Shown: piece by piece, positions 5,550 to 6,486 of the stretch
Position numbering within the stretch: the first letter of the stretch is position 1
How the letters are laid out: each line of letters opens with the position of its first letter
DNA from: an uncultured Lachnospiraceae bacterium
GTDB lineage: Bacteria; Bacillota; Clostridia; Lachnospirales; Lachnospiraceae
Direction: 5' to 3'
NCBI GenBank assembly: GCA_902783935.1
Contig: CACZTA010000128.1
Coordinates: 1-6,486 of the forward strand
Length of the DNA: 6,486 bases
Made by a program: the position numbers and the translations under genes
The notes under the pieces: model-generated
Told to the model about the DNA's origin: nothing
Databases searched by the model: none
Seen by the model: only the letters and a program-made list of their open reading frames with translations

Positions 5550-6486
5550 ATCTTCTTAATGTAGATACCATAGGCGGTGCGAGAGCCAGACTGATGGAGT
5601 ACTGCGGGGACATTTTCCCGGGAACGGAAACGGCCGGACTGATCAGCGCTGTCGGGAGGATCCTTTCTTCCGATCTGTGTTCTTCAGAAAACATTCCGCC
5701 GTACAGGAGGTCTACGGTTGACGGATACGCGGTCAGGAGTGCGGATCTCGGGGCTGCTTCGGAAATGCTTCCGACGTTTCTGCGCGTGACGGGCGAGGTT
5801 ATGCTCGGCAGGAACTCTTCGGATCTGTCAGTAGAATCCGGCTGCTGCGTTTACACACCCACCGGAGGGGAAATCCCGCGCGGCGCGGACAGTGTCGTCA
5901 TGGTGGAATACTGTGAAACTTTCGGAGAGGGGATGCTTGCCGTTTCCGGTCCGGCATCTCCGGGAGAGAATATCGTACAGGCCGGGGAAGACATTAAACG
6001 AGGGGAAATACTTCTCAAAAAAGGCCGGGTCCTGCGTGCGCAGGATATCGGGACGATGGCAGCTGCCGGGATTACATCGGTACCTGTTTTTATTCCATGG
6101 ACGGTCACGATTATTTCCACCGGCGATGAGCTGGTTCCTCCCGATGCGGTTCCGGGACCCGGACAGATCCGGGACGTCAATTCGTATACCATTGCTGCCC
6201 GAAGTATCCGGGAAGGACTGCGCGTCGGCAGGATGATCGCCGTAAAAGACGACCGGGGAGCGCTGCAGGAAGCGCTTGAAGAAGCCAAAAAGGACAGCGA
6301 CGTGATCGTGATGTCCGGCGGAAGCTCAAAAGGGAAAAAGGATATGTCTGCAGAGCTTATTGAAGCAGCTGCCGACAGCGGTGTCATAACGCACGGGGTT
6401 GCGGCGAAGCCCGGAAAACCGACTATTACGGGGTTTGACAGAGAAAGCCGGACGATGTTCATCGGGCTTCCGGGACATCCGGCTGC
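5546..6486 (+). CDS. moeA: Molybdopterin molybdenum/tungsten transferase MoeA, 3'-truncated
   Basis: Uses adenylated molybdopterin (product of the MogA domain) and the oxyanion to insert Mo or W into the pterin dithiolene. I translated the frame from ATG 5546 to the right edge without a stop: 313 residues of an expected 400 or so, so the C-terminal beta-barrel domain is missing from view. Visible signatures: PPYRRSTVDGYAVR at 51-64 (Asp59 matches the E. coli active-site number), TGGEIPRGADSVVMVE at 106-121, AGEDIKRGE at 146-154, ISTGDEL at 190-196, GQIRDVNSY at 206-214, SGGSSKGKKD at 257-266 (Asp266), AAKPGKP at 285-291 and GLPGHP at 306-311. The Gly-rich loop reads SSKG where many MoeA proteins have VSVG. 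Its direct coupling to tupC suggests use of imported tungstate, but the metal cannot be decided from sequence alone. Confidence 0.95.
   Translation, partial: MNLLNVDTIGGARARLMEYCGDIFPGTETAGLISAVGRILSSDLCSSENIPPYRRSTVDGYAVRSADLGAASEMLPTFLRVTGEVMLGRNSSDLSVESGCCVYTPTGGEIPRGADSVVMVEYCETFGEGMLAVSGPASPGENIVQAGEDIKRGEILLKKGRVLRAQDIGTMAAAGITSVPVFIPWTVTIISTGDELVPPDAVPGPGQIRDVNSYTIAARSIREGLRVGRMIAVKDDRGALQEALEEAKKDSDVIVMSGGSSKGKKDMSAELIEAAADSGVITHGVAAKPGKPTITGFDRESRTMFIGLPGHPA

Noticed and set aside
5851..6462. Long minus-strand open frame (203 residues) opposite moeA
   Set aside because: Low-complexity Ser/Pro/Ile-rich translation antisense to clear MoeA motifs; a shadow frame.
5546..6486. Possibility that the last gene is a broken MoeA
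   Set aside because: The frame is open without interruption to the window edge and all expected motifs are in order; it is truncated only by the window.

Overview
The window looks like a compact, single-strand operon fragment for molybdenum/tungsten pterin cofactor (Moco/Wco) biosynthesis, probably from an anaerobic Firmicute of the Clostridia (Lachnospiraceae-like). The reasons are the gene order, the purine-rich AGGAG-type ribosome binding sites, the TupABC tungstate transporter, and a MOSC-MogA fusion of a kind I associate with clostridia. The taxonomic call is an inference, since no rRNA or other marker is present. All supported genes lie on the + strand and the window is almost entirely coding. 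The largest gap is 41 bases, so there is no gene-free stretch to describe.

Layout: (1) 1-932, the 3' part of an FAD-dependent oxidoreductase (DAO/GlpA/LhgO-like) ending in a BFD-type [2Fe-2S] domain. It is cut by the left window edge and overlaps the next gene. (2) 916-1881, moaA, radical-SAM GTP 3',8-cyclase. (3) 1890-2867, a fusion of a MOSC domain with a MogA/MoaB-type molybdopterin adenylyltransferase domain. (4) 2860-3366, moaC, cyclic pyranopterin monophosphate synthase. (5) 3408-5549, tupA-tupB-tupC, an ABC importer of the tungstate family (binding protein, permease, ATPase). (6) 5546-6486, moeA, molybdopterin molybdenum/tungsten transferase, cut by the right window edge.

How they work together: MoaA and MoaC convert GTP to cyclic pyranopterin monophosphate. 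A molybdopterin synthase (MoaD/MoaE or a substitute), not seen here, must add the dithiolene sulfurs. The MogA domain then adenylates molybdopterin, TupABC imports the oxyanion (most likely tungstate), and MoeA inserts the metal. Genes overlap by 4-17 bases or are separated by a few bases, except for the 41-base gap before tupA, which carries its own strong Shine-Dalgarno site. This suggests one transcript with translational coupling. No promoter, Moco riboswitch or terminator is visible; the operon start is probably left of the window.

I did not find a wholly undescribed system. The most informative points are the tungstate importer placed inside the cofactor pathway, the absence of MoaD/MoaE, the MOSC-MogA fusion, the Fe-S flavoprotein overlapping moaA, and a TupA lacking a canonical lipoprotein signal.
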